A stretch of DNA of 64,000 nt from an uncultured Collinsella sp. (GTDB taxonomy: Bacteria > Actinomycetota > Coriobacteriia > Coriobacteriales > Coriobacteriaceae): NCBI GenBank assembly GCA_902489775.1, contig CABUBH010000002.1, positions 22,171 through 86,170 on the forward strand, given 5' to 3'. Of the stretch, positions 18,033 to 25,706 are shown one piece after another. A model generated the notes under the pieces. It saw only the letters and a list, made by a program, of their open reading frames with translations, had not been told where the DNA came from and ran no database searches. The first letter of the stretch is position 1; the number at the start of each line of letters is the position of its first letter. The position numbers and the translations under genes were made by a program.

Positions 18033-18203
18033 CTAGCTAACGTGTATACCGCAATGTTGAAATGCGCGGCAATTCCCGCCCGTGTACACGGCACACATCC
18101 CCCAGGGATTACAGCGCCCTTGACATTTTGCGCCCTGACAAGGACACCAACTTGATAGCAAAGCAATATCGTTAGGTGTTTGAGTTGGCTGTATCCAATC
18201 CAC
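18033..18203 (-). CDS. Cys-rich RiPP precursor peptide 1
   Basis: 56 residues, GTG start with AAAGGAG five bases upstream. Leader MDWIQPTQTPNDIALLSSW has no Cys; the core carries seven cysteines (C20, C22, C27, C31, C37, C45, C51), plus Trp34, Tyr40 and Gly pairs, and ends HCGIHVS. It is the first gene of the operon, ~160 bases from the divergent LysR gene. A 118-codon frame starting with TTG at 18205 covers the same DNA in another phase, but it lacks a properly spaced ribosome site and crosses both peptide genes. Odd Cys number: at least one Cys should stay free or act elsewhere. Confidence 0.8.
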   Translation of the reverse strand: MDWIQPTQTPNDIALLSSWCPCQGAKCQGRCNPWGMCAVYTGGNCRAFQHCGIHVS

Positions 18204-18361
18204 AATGGCTCCTTTCTCGTTCTAGGCCTAGTTATACTTTGGTCAAAAAGTCAAAAGCTGTTTGATAACTTTTTGTACTAGATGAAACAATTTGTTTGCC
18301 TTGTTTAACATTATTTAATTTACACTTAGACTGATTTAAAATTCAACCTAAGGAAATTCTG
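18204..18361. promoter_or_regulatory. divergent promoter region between precursor operon and lysR
   Basis: 158 very AT-rich bases. On the minus strand a TATAAC (18231-18236) is a plausible -10 box for the precursor operon. On the plus strand TTTACA (18319-18324) could be a -35 box for the LysR gene, but no good -10 follows at the usual distance. Short inverted motifs such as TTGATAAC and GTTATCAAA occur, of the type LysR proteins bind. Exact start points cannot be fixed by eye. Confidence 0.5.
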
Positions 18362-19318
18362 GTGAATGTTGTTCAGCTGCAGTATTTCATAAAGGTATTT
18401 GATTATCAGAATTACTCGGATGCAGCAACTATATTAAGCGTTTCGCCGCAAGCTGTTTCAAAAGGCATTCGAGCATTGGAATCTGAACTTGGTCTGAAGC
18501 TGTTCGAAAAAAGAGGCAGTATTCTACATCTAACAAACTATGGAGAGGAAATCCTTCCTATAGCATTAGATGTACTAGCTTCAGTTGAGGGAATTCAAGC
18601 GTATGCGCAAATCACGCGTGAAAAGACAAAAATAAGCCAGACACGTTTGACACGCGTTGCAGTCGGACTAGCACCAATACTCGCAAGCTGGTTCAACCAG
18701 CCCACACTGAACAGGCTTTCGAAAAAGTATAAGGGCGGTAAGTTTACTGTTTCCAGATATGACGACGGCGGAACGTGTTTATCCCTTCTACTTGACAGAC
18801 AAATCGACATTGCAATTGTCGCTGGACAAGTAGACACCAATCTTTTTGAATCACATTTTTTATTGAATGCCGAAGTCAACCTCTTAGTTGAAAGCAGCCA
18901 CCCATTAGCCAGTCGCGCAACGGCAAATCTAAACGCGGTGGCTCGATATCCAATTGCAAACACCTGTGACATTCGATATTGTCGAAAGAGAATAAACTCA
19001 GTATTTAACCATCTGGGCCTTTCCCCTTCCTACGAAAATATTAACTTAGCAGACCAGCAAAATTTGTCCGATTTTCTGATTCATAAGCATGGGATTATTC
19101 TGACCATAGCCTCACAAGCGTCTCAATTCAGGATAGGCTATCCAGCAAAAATCGTTTGCCTAAGCGAACAAGACAGAATATCAATCCCTTTTTACTGCGT
19201 TTCAAATTCAAACGATACCCAAGCGCAGACTCATCACGCGATAAGCTGCATTCAACTTGAGGCACGCCAGCTCTCTCGATGTTTAAAAAGCGCTGAAAGA
19301 GGAGACCTTTCCAGCTGA
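18362..19318 (+). CDS. LysR family transcriptional regulator
   Basis: 318 residues. Residues 1-60 are the LysR winged helix (MNVVQLQYFIKVFDYQNYSD, then AATILSVSPQAVSKGIRALE, SELGLKLFEKRG). The remainder is a periplasmic-binding-protein-like effector domain. Divergent from the precursor-maturase operon over a 158-base shared spacer, the classic arrangement for a LysR protein controlling its neighbour and itself. GTG start with AAGGA about 8 bases upstream. Codon use is AT-rich, like the cluster. The effector is unknown; control of the RiPP operon is inferred from position. Confidence 0.85.
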   Translation: MNVVQLQYFIKVFDYQNYSDAATILSVSPQAVSKGIRALESELGLKLFEKRGSILHLTNYGEEILPIALDVLASVEGIQAYAQITREKTKISQTRLTRVAVGLAPILASWFNQPTLNRLSKKYKGGKFTVSRYDDGGTCLSLLLDRQIDIAIVAGQVDTNLFESHFLLNAEVNLLVESSHPLASRATANLNAVARYPIANTCDIRYCRKRINSVFNHLGLSPSYENINLADQQNLSDFLIHKHGIILTIASQASQFRIGYPAKIVCLSEQDRISIPFYCVSNSNDTQAQTHHAISCIQLEARQLSRCLKSAERGDLSS

Positions 19319-19665
19319 ATATGACGGGCATGCTAATTCCATGCAAAACAGCAGTGTATTCCGCCAGAACAGAAGCGTGGGTCAGCCCATGTATTTTGAA
19401 GTATTCCGAGAGAAAACAACGAGGGCCTGACAGACTCTTGCCAAATCAGTGACCCACTCACCACCCGCAAGCCTGTGCCCCACTTCCGAAATATATGGCT
19501 CAGCCCCACCTTCTCAGCGGGTTGAGCCGAGCACTGACCGCACCATTCATTGTCAGCACCGCCCCAGACCAAGCCAGAGAAAGATGGCGCGGCGACAGCC
19601 AGATGGCCGCCGCCGCGCCTCACACATTATTTCGGCAAGCCGCTGTTAGCGTCGGAATAATTTAG
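19319..19665. other. gene-free junction with several hairpins
   Basis: No coding frame is convincing. It contains GTGGGTCA (19378 region) facing TGACCCAC (19450 region), a GGCTCAGCCC/GGGTTGAGCC hairpin near 19499-19526, GGCGCGGCG/CGCCGCGCC at 19586-19619, and TTATTTCG/CGGAATAA at 19627-19660 just beyond the dehydratase stop, a possible terminator without a U tract. The segment is the right boundary of the low-GC block. CACTTCCGAAAT occurs here and in the 13940 element. Confidence 0.5.
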
Positions 19666-22600
19666 CTACTTCACACCGCGTCCCAGACGCTTGGCGACCG
19701 ACGCCACGGCCTCCTCGCTGGCCGTTCCGCAGCTCACGCAGCCGTCATGGGCACGCATCTGGCCAGTGACCTCATCCATCGCGAGCGGCGCCACCTTCTC
19801 GAGCTTAAAGCCCTTACCGGCGCGCATGTTTTCCTTGGCCACGCTGATCATGAGCTTAATACGGTTGAGCTGGTTGACCTCGGACGCGCCGGGGTCGTAG
19901 TCCACCGCGACGATATTGCTCTCGGGGTGCTGACGGCGCAGTTCCTTAATCACGGCCTTGCCCACCACGTGGTTGGGCAGGCACGCGAAGGGCTGCGTGC
20001 AGATGATGTTGGGTGCGCCGTGGTCGATCAGGTCGAGCATCTCGGCCGTGAGCAGCCACCCCTCGCCCATGTTGTTGCACACCGAAAGCACCGTACGGGC
20101 CTTGTCGGCCATGGTGCCGATGCGCTCGGGCGCCTCAAAGCGGCGGGACTTCTCGAGCATCTCCTCCACCGGCGTGCGCATCCAGTCCACCAGCTTAATG
20201 AGCGCCTGCATGCTAGCGCGCGCCGTGGCAGAGCTTCCCAGCTCGTCTTTTTGAAGCTCGGCGTTGCTCATGGAGTACAGGAAGAAGTCGAGCAGGCCCG
20301 GCACCACGGCCTCGCAGCCCTCGCGCTCGATAACGTCGACCACGTGGTTGTTGGCTGTGGGGTGGAACTTGACCAAGATCTCGCCAACCACGCCCACGCG
20401 CGGCTTGGTACCCTCGCCCACGAGCGGCATGGTGTCGAACGCGCGGATGGCCTCGCGAGCAAGCTTGGTGTAGTTGTGGCGGTTGAACTTGGGCGCCAGC
20501 TTGCGGGCGCGCGCCATGTACTCCTCGTAGAGTGCGTTGGCAGCGCCGGGCGTGGCCTCGTACGGGCGGCAACGATAGAGCATCTGCATCATCACGTCGC
20601 CAAAGAGCACCGCGTACACGGCCTGCTTAAGCAGCGCCGGCGTAATCTTAAAGCCGGGGTTGTCCTCGCCGAGCGCCACGGCCGAAAGCGAGATCACCGG
20701 GATCTCGGGATGACCGCTCTCGCGCAGGGCCTTGCGGATGAGCGCGATGTAGTTGGTAGCACGGCAGCCGCCGCCGGTCTGGCTGATAACCACGGCCGTC
20801 TTGGACAGGTCGTACCGACCGCTCTCGATGGCCTCCATGATCTGGCCCGTCACCAGGATCGACGGATAGCAGATGTCGTTGTTCACGTAGCGCAGGCCGG
20901 CCTCGACGGCATCGTGATCGGTCGAGGGCAGCAGCTCCAAGTTGTAGCCGGCACCGCGGAACACCTCTTTGACCAGGTCGAAGTGGATCGGTGCCATCTG
21001 CGGGCACAGGATGGTATAGCCCTCGTCACGCATCTGCTCGGTAAAGGGCACCTTGGGCCACGCGGTCGAAGCACTCTCGCGCTGAGCCTCAAACGTGTAC
21101 TTGCGGCTCGCGAACGCGGGGGCATCCGTGGAGGGCGCCACCGGCGCGGCGTCGCCCTGCTCGTAGGCCTCGCCCGCGGCTGTGGCCTCGGCCAAGCGCT
21201 CGGCCTCCTGGTCCTTAAGCGCGGCCATGAGCGAGCGGATGCGGATGCGTGCGGCGCCCAGGTTGGACACCTCGTCGATCTTGAGCACGGTGTAGATCTT
21301 GCCGCTGGCCTCAAGGATTTCCTGCACCTGATCGGTGGTCAGGGCATCGAGACCGCAGCCGAAGGAATTGAGCTGGATCAGGTCCAGGTCGTTGCGCATC
21401 GTCACAAAGCGGGCGACGGCGTACAGGCGGCTGTGGTACATCCACTGGTCGACGACGCGAATCGGACGCTCGGGCTTTACCAGATGCGCGAGCGAATCCT
21501 CGGTAAAGACCGCAAAGCCAAAGCTCGAGATAAGCTCGGGCAGGGCGTGGTTGATCTCGGGGTCGTTATGGTAGGGACGGCCGGCGAGTACGATGCCGTG
21601 GCCGCCGTGGTCCTCGACCCACTTAAGAGCCTCCTCGCCCATGGTCTGGACATCCTCGTGGAAACGCGCATCGGCCTCAAAGGCAGCGTTGACGGCGGCA
21701 TCGACCTCGGAGCGCGTGATCTTGGGTCCGCGCACGCGACCGCGACAGGCTTGCGCATCGGCCACACGGTCGACGGCGAGCACCTGGTACAGACGGCGCT
21801 TGAGCTCGGTCTTATCGTGATACGGCACAAACGGATACAGGAACTCGATGTTCTGTTCGCGGATCTCGTCGATGTTGAGCGCCAGCGCCGTGGGGTAGCT
21901 CATGACGATGGGGCAGTTATAGCAGTTACCGGCGGTCGGGTCCTCTTTGCGCTCCCAGCGCACGCACGGCATCCAGATAAAGTCGACATCGCGGTCGATA
22001 AGGTTCATCACGTGGCCGTGGCTCATCTTGGCCGGATAGCACACGCTCTCGGACGGCATGGACTCGATGCCCGCCTGGTAGGTCTTTTTGCTCGACTGGT
22101 CGGACAGCTGCACGCTAAAGCCCAAGCGCGTAAAGAACGCGTGCCAGAAGGGGTAGTTCTCGTACATGTTGAGCGCGCGGGGGATACCGACGGTGCCGCG
22201 CGGGGCCTCGTCGGGGCTCAGCACCTCGCGGTTAAAGAGCAGCTCGTTTTTCTTTTTGAAGAGGTTGGGGGCCTCGGTCTTTTGCTTTTTGTGGCCGGCG
22301 CCCTTCTCACAGCGGTTGCCGGTAATGAAGCGCCTGCCGCCGCCAAAGTCGTTAACGGTGAGCTGGCAGTTGTTGGAGCAACGGCCGCAGCGGACATGCT
22401 TTTGCGTCACGGTGAGGTGCGCGATGTCCTCGGCCGAAAGGATGGTCGAGGTGCCGTCGGCGCCGGCGCGATCGCGGGCGAGCAGGGCCGCACCGTAGGC
22501 GCCCATGCAGCCGGCGATATCGGGGCGCACGGCGTGAACACCGGTGAGCTGCTCAAACGCACGCAGCGTGGCGTCGGACATAAAGGTACCACCCTGGACG

Positions 22601-24450
22601 ATCACCTGACTGCCGATCTCCTTGGGGTCGCGCAGCTTAATGACCTTGAACAGGGCATTCTTGATGACGGAATAAGACAGGCCGGCCGCGATGTCGCCCA
22701 CCGTGGCGCCTTCCTTTTGCGCCTGCTTGACGCGCGAGTTCATAAAGACCGTGCAGCGGCTGCCCAGGTCGACCGGGGCCTTGGCATGGATGGCGGCATC
22801 GGCAAACGCGCGCACGTCCATGTTCATAGAGACGGCGAAGCTCTCGATAAAGCTACCGCAACCCGACGAGCAGGCCTCGTTGAGCATGATGTGCTCGATC
22901 ACGCCGTCCTTGACGCGCAGGCACTTCATGTCCTGGCCGCCGATGTCCAGGATAAACTCGACGCCGGGCAGGAATGCCTTGGCGCCGCGCAGGTGAGCGA
23001 CGGTCTCGATCTCGCCGGAATCGGCCTTGAGGGCCTCGATGAGCAGTGCCTCGCCATAACCGGTGGTGGTCACGTGGCCGATGGTGCAGCCGGCGGGAAT
23101 GTGGTTGTAGAAATCGGCCATGATGACCTTGGCCGTGCCCAGAATATCACCGTTGTTGTTGCCGTACCAGGTGTGCAGCAGCTGGCCGTCCTCGCCCACG
23201 AGCGCGGCCTTCATGGTGGTGGAGCCGGCATCGATACCGATGAACACGCGGCCGGTGTAGCCGTCGAGCTTGCCCTTGGGGACGACCTCGGTATCGTGGC
23301 GGTTCTTGAACTCGGAAAAATCTTCGTCAGTGGCAAAGAGCGGGTCCAGACGCTCAACCTCGGCACCCTGCGTGTCACCCAGACTATCGATGGCATCGAT
23401 GAGCTGCGGGAACGTGCTGAGCTTGTTGGACTCGTGCGCCATGGCGGCGCCGCTCGCCACAAACAGGTGAGCGTTTCGGGGCACGATGCGGTGCTCCTCG
23501 TCCAGGTTGAGCGTGAGGTAGAAGCGGTGGCGCAACTCGGAAAGGTACTGCAGCGGGCCGCCCAGGAAGGCGACGCTGCCGCGGATGGGACGGCCGCACG
23601 CCAGGCCCGAGATGGTCTGGGTCACGACGGCCTGGAAGATGGACGCGGCGACGTCCTCGGGGCGGGCGCCCTCGTTGAGCAGCGGCTGGACGTCGGTCTT
23701 GGCAAAAACGCCGCAGCGGCTGGCAATGGGATAGATGGTGGTGGCGTTTGCCGCGAGCTCGTTGAGGCCGCTGGCATCGGTGTGCAGCAGAGTGGCCATC
23801 TGGTCGATGAAGGCGCCCGTGCCGCCGGCGCAGGTGCCGTTCATGCGCTGCTCGATGCCGTTGTCGAAGTAGATGATCTTGGCGTCCTCGCCACCCAGCT
23901 CGATGGCGACATCGGTGGCCGGGATGAGGGTCTCGACGGCACGCTTGCTGGCGATGACCTCCTGGACAAACTCCAGGTCGAGCCACTGGGACAGCAGCAG
24001 GCCGCCCGATCCGGTGATGGCGCAGGTCATCTGGGCCGTCGGCAGTACAGTCGCGGCACCCTCGAACAAGTCGCGGGCGCAAGCGCGGACGTCGGTGTGG
24101 TGACGCTGGTACTTGGCGTAGACAATCTGGTTGTCGTCGTTGAGCACAGCGAGCTTAACGGTGGTGGAGCCCACGTCGATGCCCAGGTGCAGGTTGCCGC
24201 GGGCGGCCTCGGGGTTGAAGATCGCGCCTTCGGGGGCGTGGGCGGCGGTGACGGCTACGGGCTCAGCGGCGGTGGCGGGCTCGCTGACGACGGACGTCTC
24301 CCCTGCCGCGTTCTTGGCATCGGCAACTGCCTCGGCAACTTTCTCGGCAGCCGCGGTCGCCGCCTTCTGCGCGGCGTCCACCACGGCGGGTGCAGCCTCA
24401 CGCGCGGCAGCGACCATTCGGTCCTTAATGCCCTCGACGAGTTTGCTCAT
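19666..24450 (-). CDS. giant 2-hydroxyacyl-CoA dehydratase activase-related fusion protein
   Basis: 1594 residues, complete. An Ala-rich helical segment (1-85) precedes two ASKHA/BcrAD-type ATPase domains: the first opens LGIDVGSTTVKLAVL (about residue 88) with NGTCAGGTGAFIDQMA; the second opens FIGIDAGSTTMKAALV (about 405) with NEACSSGCGSFIESFA. A cysteine cluster, RCGRCSNNCQL, follows near 720, then a long DUF2229/HgdB-like half with CYPAKMSHGHV, NSFGCGLDA, and QTGGGCRATNY. Such proteins couple ATP hydrolysis to low-potential electron transfer by iron-sulfur clusters; the dehydrated substrate is not known. Follows the TetR gene by 11 bases. Confidence 0.85.
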   Translation of the reverse strand: MSKLVEGIKDRMVAAAREAAPAVVDAAQKAATAAAEKVAEAVADAKNAAGETSVVSEPATAAEPVAVTAAHAPEGAIFNPEAARGNLHLGIDVGSTTVKLAVLNDDNQIVYAKYQRHHTDVRACARDLFEGAATVLPTAQMTCAITGSGGLLLSQWLDLEFVQEVIASKRAVETLIPATDVAIELGGEDAKIIYFDNGIEQRMNGTCAGGTGAFIDQMATLLHTDASGLNELAANATTIYPIASRCGVFAKTDVQPLLNEGARPEDVAASIFQAVVTQTISGLACGRPIRGSVAFLGGPLQYLSELRHRFYLTLNLDEEHRIVPRNAHLFVASGAAMAHESNKLSTFPQLIDAIDSLGDTQGAEVERLDPLFATDEDFSEFKNRHDTEVVPKGKLDGYTGRVFIGIDAGSTTMKAALVGEDGQLLHTWYGNNNGDILGTAKVIMADFYNHIPAGCTIGHVTTTGYGEALLIEALKADSGEIETVAHLRGAKAFLPGVEFILDIGGQDMKCLRVKDGVIEHIMLNEACSSGCGSFIESFAVSMNMDVRAFADAAIHAKAPVDLGSRCTVFMNSRVKQAQKEGATVGDIAAGLSYSVIKNALFKVIKLRDPKEIGSQVIVQGGTFMSDATLRAFEQLTGVHAVRPDIAGCMGAYGAALLARDRAGADGTSTILSAEDIAHLTVTQKHVRCGRCSNNCQLTVNDFGGGRRFITGNRCEKGAGHKKQKTEAPNLFKKKNELLFNREVLSPDEAPRGTVGIPRALNMYENYPFWHAFFTRLGFSVQLSDQSSKKTYQAGIESMPSESVCYPAKMSHGHVMNLIDRDVDFIWMPCVRWERKEDPTAGNCYNCPIVMSYPTALALNIDEIREQNIEFLYPFVPYHDKTELKRRLYQVLAVDRVADAQACRGRVRGPKITRSEVDAAVNAAFEADARFHEDVQTMGEEALKWVEDHGGHGIVLAGRPYHNDPEINHALPELISSFGFAVFTEDSLAHLVKPERPIRVVDQWMYHSRLYAVARFVTMRNDLDLIQLNSFGCGLDALTTDQVQEILEASGKIYTVLKIDEVSNLGAARIRIRSLMAALKDQEAERLAEATAAGEAYEQGDAAPVAPSTDAPAFASRKYTFEAQRESASTAWPKVPFTEQMRDEGYTILCPQMAPIHFDLVKEVFRGAGYNLELLPSTDHDAVEAGLRYVNNDICYPSILVTGQIMEAIESGRYDLSKTAVVISQTGGGCRATNYIALIRKALRESGHPEIPVISLSAVALGEDNPGFKITPALLKQAVYAVLFGDVMMQMLYRCRPYEATPGAANALYEEYMARARKLAPKFNRHNYTKLAREAIRAFDTMPLVGEGTKPRVGVVGEILVKFHPTANNHVVDVIEREGCEAVVPGLLDFFLYSMSNAELQKDELGSSATARASMQALIKLVDWMRTPVEEMLEKSRRFEAPERIGTMADKARTVLSVCNNMGEGWLLTAEMLDLIDHGAPNIICTQPFACLPNHVVGKAVIKELRRQHPESNIVAVDYDPGASEVNQLNRIKLMISVAKENMRAGKGFKLEKVAPLAMDEVTGQMRAHDGCVSCGTASEEAVASVAKRLGRGVK

Positions 24451-24461
24451 TGTCTCTCCTC

Positions 24462-25172
24462 TTAGTTGTTGGACTCGACGGTTGCGGTGGTGTCGACCGC
24501 ATCCTCGAGCTGCAGATTCAATAGCTTCATGCCGTATTCCGGCACGTTGATATCGATGGGTTGGCCGTACAGGTCACCAGGGCGCACAAAAGCGATGACC
24601 GTCATGATGCGCGCCATGGTCTCGGGCGATTCGGAAAGGTCACGCTCAAACCAACGTTGGATCATGCCGACCTCGGCACTCACGACATAGGTGACGTAGT
24701 AGTCAAAGAAGGTGCCCAGCGCCAAGCCCAAAATGCCCGTCTGTGCACGCGGCACCACGGCCTCGCGTGCGGTATCGATGATCTTTTTAATAAAGGCGGG
24801 GTCGCCGCCCGGGCCCAGCAGGGCCCCGATAAGGTCGCGATTAGCCGCAAGATAGCGAAGCAGCTCAACCGAACCGGGTGCCGGCTCGAGCTCGTCGATA
24901 TTGCGGTAAAGATCGGGTAATTTAGCTGCGGTGATAAGCTCAACCCGCTCGCGAATCTCGGCAAGCAGGCCGTTCTCGATCTGGCTGATAAAGTCGGGGA
25001 TATCGCGGTAGTGCGAATAGAACGTGCGGCGTGTAAGACCGGCGCGCTCGGTGAGCGACGCGACGTTAATGCGCGAAAGGTCGCCGCTTTCGGCAAGCTC
25101 GCTGGCAAGCGCCTGGCGAAGGGCACGCTGCGAGCGAAGGGACCGGCGATCGCATTTCTCGAGCTGGGACAA
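24462..25172 (-). CDS. TetR/AcrR family regulator of the dehydratase fusion gene
   Basis: 236 residues. N-terminal helix-turn-helix: INVASLTERAGLTRRTFYSHYRDIPDF at about residues 34-60 (shown in two parts by eye). The C-terminal ligand domain is of the TetR_C type. The start is TTG at 25172, decided by AAGGAGG four bases upstream. It is transcribed with the giant activase gene (11-base gap). The palindrome TGCACACCGTGTGCA at 25224-25238 in its own promoter region is the probable operator, giving autoregulation and control of the fusion gene. Confidence 0.88.
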   Translation of the reverse strand: MSQLEKCDRRSLRSQRALRQALASELAESGDLSRINVASLTERAGLTRRTFYSHYRDIPDFISQIENGLLAEIRERVELITAAKLPDLYRNIDELEPAPGSVELLRYLAANRDLIGALLGPGGDPAFIKKIIDTAREAVVPRAQTGILGLALGTFFDYYVTYVVSAEVGMIQRWFERDLSESPETMARIMTVIAFVRPGDLYGQPIDINVPEYGMKLLNLQLEDAVDTTATVESNN

Positions 25173-25223
25173 GCGTCCTCCTTGTTACTCAACCTGTGCG
25201 CTATTGCACAGTGCGAGTATTAT

Positions 25224-25238
25224 TGCACACCGTGTGCA
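25224..25238. promoter_or_regulatory. candidate TetR operator
   Basis: Perfect palindrome TGCACAC-C-GTGTGCA 52 bases upstream of the TetR start, with related half-sites TTGCACA and TGTGCG at 25204-25215 and 25194-25199. Position and symmetry suit autoregulation; binding is inferred. Confidence 0.6.
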
Positions 25239-25264
25239 TCAACACGTAAAGGCAATATTTTGGA

Positions 25265-25293
25265 TGTGACAAAGGGACAGTCCCTTTGTCACA
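25265..25293. repeat. perfect palindrome with GGGACAG core
   Basis: Two 14-base arms, TGTGACAAAGGGAC and GTCCCTTTGTCACA, around a single A. A weaker copy lies at 25681-25705; the two bracket the small gene at 25422-25547. Confidence 0.85.
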
Positions 25294-25421
25294 ACCCACC
25301 TGGCTTTTGGAGCGGCATTACCGATTGTCCAAAATGTCATTCGTGGGTAGAATAATGTCGACGGCAGCCCAAGTTCTGCAAAGCTGGGCAGCGCCGTTGT
25401 TTGCATTAGGGGGTCAACGCC

Positions 25422-25547
25422 TTAGCGGCGGCGACCCCTTCTGTCGCGCTTCGAACGCTGCTTGAGTGCCTCGGAAAGGCCGACAAGCGCTGTGAAGAAC
25501 GAGACCAAAGCGGTCAGAAGTCTCACGAAATCAATCAAATCGGTCAT
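25422..25547 (-). CDS. 41-residue membrane peptide, type I toxin-like
   Basis: Too short for standard gene callers but well supported. The ATG at 25547 is preceded by GGAGGTG with six bases spacing, and a consensus-like promoter lies 80-110 bases upstream. The peptide starts MTDLIDFVRLL, has one hydrophobic helix (residues 4-27, LTALVSFFTALVGL) and ends in a strongly basic tail (KQRSKRDRRGRRR). One helix plus a charged tail is the layout of Fst/Ldr/TxpA type I toxins; phage holin-like or ribosome-associated peptides are alternatives. No antisense RNA can be proven by eye. It stands alone between TetR and HAD genes. Confidence 0.6.
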   Translation of the reverse strand: MTDLIDFVRLLTALVSFFTALVGLSEALKQRSKRDRRGRRR

Positions 25548-25629
25548 GGGCATCACCTCCCATCAGATGGAGGGCGCTGCCCGGCACATGGAACTGCCGT
25601 CAACGATACCGATTCTACCAGAGCCTAGT

Positions 25630-25658
25630 TATATATACGAATATATGTTCGTATTCAA
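25630..25658 (-). promoter_or_regulatory. promoter with internal palindrome for the 41-residue peptide gene
   Basis: On the minus strand TTGAAT (25658-25653) is followed after 17 bases by TATATA (25635-25630). The inverted repeat ATACGAA/TTCGTAT (25635-25654) fills the spacer, which suggests a repressor site. The predicted leader is about 75 bases. Confidence 0.6.
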
Positions 25659-25680
25659 AGAACACAGGCCCCCTCCGCGC

Positions 25681-25705
25681 GACAAAAGGACAGCCCCTTT
25701 GTCAC
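25681..25705. repeat. imperfect GACAAAGGGACAG palindrome
   Basis: GACAAAAGGACAG faces CCCCTTTGTC, a degenerate copy of the palindrome at 25265-25293. It abuts the stop codon of the HAD gene. Confidence 0.65.
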
Positions 25706-25706
25706 A

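Noticed and set aside
17849..18205. 118-codon minus-strand frame starting at TTG 18205
   Set aside because: It is out of phase with both small precursor genes, has poor ribosome-site spacing, and its translation has no family features; the two short frames each have their own ribosome site and a Cys-rich core.
19747..24465. 1572-codon plus-strand frame opposite the dehydratase fusion gene
   Set aside because: An antisense shadow created by high GC and codon bias; the minus-strand protein has clear domains, the plus frame has none.
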